This document shows, one piece after another, positions 60,618 to 64,000 of a DNA stretch of 64,000 bases. Positions within the stretch are counted from its first letter, which is position 1. Each line of letters opens with the position of its first letter. The translations under genes and the position numbers were made by a program. The notes under the pieces are model-generated. The model ran no database searches. It was not told where the DNA came from and worked only from the letters and a program-made list of their open reading frames with translations. Source of the DNA: Cadophora sp. MPI-SDFR-AT-0126 (Eukaryota > Ascomycota > Leotiomycetes > Helotiales > Ploettnerulaceae); contig JAGMVK010000001.1 in NCBI GenBank assembly GCA_020747065.1, positions 2,790,001 through 2,854,000 on the forward strand. The letters run 5' to 3'.

Positions 60618-62203
60618 TTATATATCCTTGACGTTGACATTCCTCTCTGCGCAATACTTCTCCACCTCCTTTGTAAGAGTCTCCTTCTGTTGAATAGCAA
60701 ACTCCATAATATCCTCACACTTCTTCCCCAACCCCTGCTTACCACTACCTTCCCAAACATCAACCATGGCATTGAGCACAGCTTGCAACTGGTTTGGCAA
60801 CCACGTCACAATCGGACTGCCACCAGTAGCGACAGGGTGAGCCGTCTTCTTGAGGATGTACTCTCGAGTAAAAGTCCAGTGCCTCCATCTAAAGTCTCGG
60901 ACTTGATCTAGAGCTTGGAGGTAGTAGGCTGTAGAGGCAGGGTCTTGAAGAGCGTAAGAGCGAAGTGAGAGGAGCGAAGATCGCGAGCGTACGTATTCGA
61001 GGAATTCTCTGTGGTTGCCGGGGCGGTAGGATCGGAAATCTTGCAAGATTGTTGTGAGAGGGGTGTCAGGCATGGTGATTTGAAGGAGGTTATCGCAAAG
61101 TGGGATCTGGAACTTCCATTAGTTGCTGGCAACATTGACAGGTGACCGACGGTTGAAGAAGCTTACCATGCTATCGTTCGCACCAGATTCTCCTCGGAAT
61201 GACATTGGTTCCTCTGAGACACCTTCGTAGACGACACCATGAGGGAACATGCTTTGGCTGGTAATGCCGAAGATGAAAGTTCGGAAAGAAATGTAATCGC
61301 CTGGCTTACTCTTTCCCCACATACCTCGCGACGAGTCAATTTCAGGCGTCTTCATATCACAGTTTTCTAGAGAGGGGGCATGGGATTACTCACCATCCAT
61401 GACTTTGTTGACTTTGATCATGCTTGTGACAACCTTTTCCATGCCAACATCGAAGGCTTCGCGGTCATTCAGCTCGCATGCGTCAAGAGCTGAGACAACG
61501 CCGTCGACAAGTGGGCCAGAATTCCGAACCATGTCAACATGAACAAGAACGAAACCAGCCTCAGATGACATTGGGTCGAGACCATGCTCGAAGGCACGGA
61601 TAAGACGCAGGTTGTCATATTCAAGGCCTCGCTTGGGATCTTGGAGGCGATAATTGAAGAGCGCATATGAGCCGGCATACTCCATGAATGGCTTGAAGCC
61701 AGCACTGTGTATAAGCATTAGCCTCGTGGTCATGGCATCTGGTGGAATACTCACAGCTCAGCACACCGAGAGATAGGCAAGGCAATGACTGATGGAAGGG
61801 TTTGACGTCCCAAACCATAGCCTTCACCCTTGAGGTAACGCTCATGGCAGGGCTCAAGAAGATAAGCAGAGGCCAGGAATGAATAGTCCCTATAGATGGC
61901 ATTCATCAAAGGCAAGTTATCTTTGTACTTGTTGATGGCAGAGGTCAGGTCTGGTAGCTCTTTGAGGACGGTCTCGCCCAGAGTGAAGGTAGCTAGCAGC
62001 CCTGGCTTGCCATCGAGAGTCTTGATCGGCATGCGGGTGAGGATGGATTCAAGTGCATCAAACTCTGCTGGGAGTTTGATGACAGGTTCTTGTCGTGGGA
62101 GGAAGCCTCTTGAAGTTGACACCATGAACGCTGGCATCGTAGTGTCCTCGGGCTTTGTGTCGTGGAGGACATTGAAAGAAGGGGCGGGAGTAATAGATCC
62201 CAT
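60618..62203 (-). CDS. indoleamine 2,3-dioxygenase (second, complete copy)
   Basis: Haem dioxygenase opening the indole ring of tryptophan, the first step of the kynurenine/NAD+ route. Exons 62203-61755, 61704-61394, 61324-61167 and 61106-60618 (468 aa). Landmarks: AFMVSTSRGFLPRQEPVIKL, YRDYSFLASAYLLEPCHERY, EGYGLGRQTLPSVIALPISR, SYALFNYRLQDPKRGLEYDN, FRTFIFGITSQSMFPHGVVY, FRGESGANDSM joined to IPLCDNLLQI, and RDFRWRHWTFTREYIL. The His in RHWTF aligns with the proximal haem ligand of mammalian IDO1 (His346, SYHLQ). PVATGGSPIVTWLPNQL follows. Exon 3 begins after a CGAG acceptor (61325): an earlier TAG would give a 27-nt intron, which is too short. The N-terminus shares no obvious close identity with the copy at the left edge, so it is probably a different subtype. 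The promoter contains two CCGGCC inverted repeats. Confidence 0.93.
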
Positions 62204-62376
62204 CTTGGTTGAAAGACGCGAATGAAGGAGAAAGTATTGGCTATTGGGCGTCCTGTGCCGTGTTTTGGGTAGGAGAAAGGCCAGGAAGAGTGTGACGAAG
62301 TGGAGGTGTGTGTTGTGAAGAACGGAGAAAATTTCTTCTGAGAGTCGGTGGGAATTCTTGAGCTTTTATGGCCCTT

Positions 62377-62400
62377 GAGGCCGGTAACAATTCCGGCCTC
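62377..62400. promoter_or_regulatory. 8-bp inverted repeat in IDO promoter
   Basis: GAGGCCGG (62377-62384) and CCGGCCTC (62393-62400), exact reverse complements around 8 nt, 174-197 bp upstream of the second IDO ATG. Confidence 0.55.
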
Positions 62401-62821
62401 TGAAGCTTATGGCCTTTCCAGTCCATCTTGGGATCCACTGAGCAAATTCTTCGATAAGGGCAATGCTCTATTGGACGGGCTTATGTCTAGTGAAGAGGGA
62501 TAATTGATATCCAAGTAATATCTTACCCGGTGGGAAGAATCCAGAGAAACAGTGTACTCTTCGTAGCCAAAGGGGAACGATGACATAGCAAACGCAACGA
62601 TAGACAAGAAGAGAAGCAGAAACGGAAGATATAAGTTTTATTAATGACACTAAACTCACTTGGAAATGTAATACCCTGACAGTCCATTCTACAGGAAATC
62701 TAACAATGTGTTTGCTTACCTTGAAGTGTCAAGTCAACTCACCAGAATGAAGATATTTTGATGGTATTCAGGCCAAGCGATACGATAGGCTTATTATGAC
62801 CTTCCTGCATATCATTGGTCT

Positions 62822-62839
62822 GGCCGGAAGCTTCCGGCC
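62822..62839. promoter_or_regulatory. 18-bp perfect palindrome upstream of IDO
   Basis: GGCCGGAAG followed directly by CTTCCGGCC, a perfect palindrome 619-636 bp upstream of the IDO ATG, sharing the TTCCGGCCT word with the nearer inverted repeat. Confidence 0.55.
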
Positions 62840-64000
62840 TGGTGGGGACAGCCAAGTGATCCCACTTACGAGATAACAATGCGCGATCTGAAGTGGTTAC
62901 ATTGCCACGTGATGATCGAATAACCAATAAGGAGAGCCATATTGGCCTTGATTGCTTAAAGTCTAAATACCCACGGAAGACTGAATGAGGAAAAGAGATC
63001 CCTCGCCAGTTGGGACATGACTCTGAAGTGAAACACTGGACTTCTCGAGGAGACACCATATTCTGTGGAGGAAATTGTAGGTCTGCATTAACGTTCGTTT
63101 TTCTTGTCACATAGGTTGCTAGCCCACATGATTGATACTCGACCACCAGGTGCTTCTATACACAGCAGGGGCAGAGGGTCAAGGACCCTGAACATCTCCA
63201 CAAGTAGATAGAAGGGAGTCAAAACATACAAACGACACCACAGCACACACAGCAAAGTCAACGTTACGAAAAGACCAAACCAGCGTAGTAGCAACTTACA
63301 ATCCGCCAGAGAAGATATTCCACAAACGTTGGAAAGCTGAAGCTCCAAGTAATGCAGTAGACCTCCAAAGACAGAGCTCGCCGGGATCAATCCGACGAGA
63401 TTTTGTTAAGGACCATCCTGACCTGTTGCTCTCGTAGCACTCGTGTCTTGCAAAGTTATCCAATTTCAAAAGTGTTGACAACTTGGGATTCATCAACGGC
63501 TCAATTGGACCATTTTCGCATACTGCTCGAACGATCTCCGCAGGACTCTCTTTCGTACCCGATAATGGCGTGTATAGGACCGCTACACCCTTGGTCTTGT
63601 TCCATCAAGGCGTTAATTACTATTGCGCATGCGAAAATGCAACCACGGTTATCTCTACTTGAGAAACGGATAGACCTTGGAAACTCTGGTGGTGGTGATA
63701 TTGATATCGTCTAGTAAGCCATGAACCCATGCTCGAGCCATGCCCATGCTACAGCACCCATGCTCACTCATCTCATTCATACCCCTGTCGCTGGTGGGCG
63801 CCGGAAGGGCCTCCCATAAATCAGGAGCTTCAGCCAATCCGTGGTAGAGCATTGCAAAGCCCCCACCACGCCACGACGGGACGAGGGAAGCTCGACATCA
63901 TCATCATCATCGACCTCATCGGTATCTTCACTCACTACATGAAGACGTCTGTCTCTCTTGAGTGTCTCAAAAGCCCGTTCCATTCCATTCCTCCTTCTCA

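Larger units (their letters stand above)
62204..64000. other. intergenic right end, IDO promoter and beyond
   Basis: 1.8 kb. Contains two CCGGCC-type inverted repeats (62377-62400 and 62822-62839) upstream of IDO. At the far right, a minus-strand frame from 63983 has an Asp run coded by a CAT/GAT microsatellite (about 63896-63911); it could be the start of a gene leaving the window, but nothing identifies it. Confidence 0.4.

Noticed and set aside
61367..61393. A 27-nt intron in the second IDO gene ending at TAG
   Set aside because: Too short for fungal splicing; the acceptor at 61325 gives a 69-nt intron and the better family sequence (VMDGMWGKSKPGDY).
60618..62203. Possible metabolic gene cluster formed by SDR, two MFS transporters and IDO (51.9-62.2 kb)
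   Set aside because: No backbone synthase, no cluster regulator, and large unrelated gaps; the inositol porter and IDO have housekeeping roles.
63777..63983. Possible first exon at the right edge (minus strand) with an Asp run
   Set aside because: The Asp run comes from a trinucleotide repeat; no continuation or family match could be found inside the window.

Overview
The window is nuclear DNA of a filamentous ascomycete (Pezizomycotina). The evidence is the many short introns (about 45-70 nt, GTRNGT...YAG), family-typical fungal products (STE2 pheromone receptor, Sso-type syntaxin, Fta4, PRM10/ThrE protein, ascomycete laccase with a C-terminal DSGI plug, two fungal indoleamine 2,3-dioxygenases), CT-rich leaders and wide gene spacing. 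Leotiomycetes is a weak guess from overall protein character. I found no rRNA, tRNA, CRISPR, transposase or prokaryotic feature. I rebuilt the exon structures by eye from splice sites and reading-frame continuity. For every complete multi-exon gene the exon lengths sum to a multiple of three.

Layout. 0-5.4 kb: 5' part of an indoleamine 2,3-dioxygenase (IDO) gene, running off the left edge, divergent from the ESCRT-I gene VPS23; then an unrecognised basic, Ser-rich protein. 6-7.2 kb: STE2, the alpha-factor-type pheromone receptor. 8.5-14 kb: two secreted hydrolases on the minus strand (an 11-exon PhoD-like phosphatase and a type-B carboxylesterase). 15.2-21.8 kb: an F-box protein, a stand-alone MetE-like methyltransferase with an 11-nt microexon, and an aldo-keto reductase. 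24.3-26.5 kb: a secreted laccase. 28.2-32.1 kb: a compact transport trio (plasma-membrane syntaxin, Erv41, dynactin p25). 33.2-36.7 kb: a PRM10/ThrE-family membrane protein. 39.8-40.6 kb: kinetochore protein Fta4. 47-51.4 kb: a Gln/Pro-rich regulator-like protein behind a very long pyrimidine-rich leader, and a coiled-coil protein. 51.9-62.2 kb: a short-chain dehydrogenase, two MFS transporters (DHA1 drug type and myo-inositol type) and a second, complete IDO gene.

The genes do not form an obvious biosynthetic cluster. Functional links worth noting are the trafficking genes (VPS23, syntaxin, ERV41, DCTN5), two pheromone-associated genes (STE2 and a PRM10 homologue, 26 kb apart), and two IDO-family genes about 60 kb apart that would feed tryptophan into the kynurenine/NAD+ route. 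About 40 percent of the window is intergenic, the largest gap being 40.6-47.0 kb. The most interesting non-coding signals are inverted repeats of CCGGCC type upstream of the second IDO gene, a tandem ACGCGA repeat upstream of FTA4, a row of three inverted repeats near 19.05 kb, and a perfect 10-bp hairpin after the Gln-rich gene. I did not find a convincing previously undescribed system.
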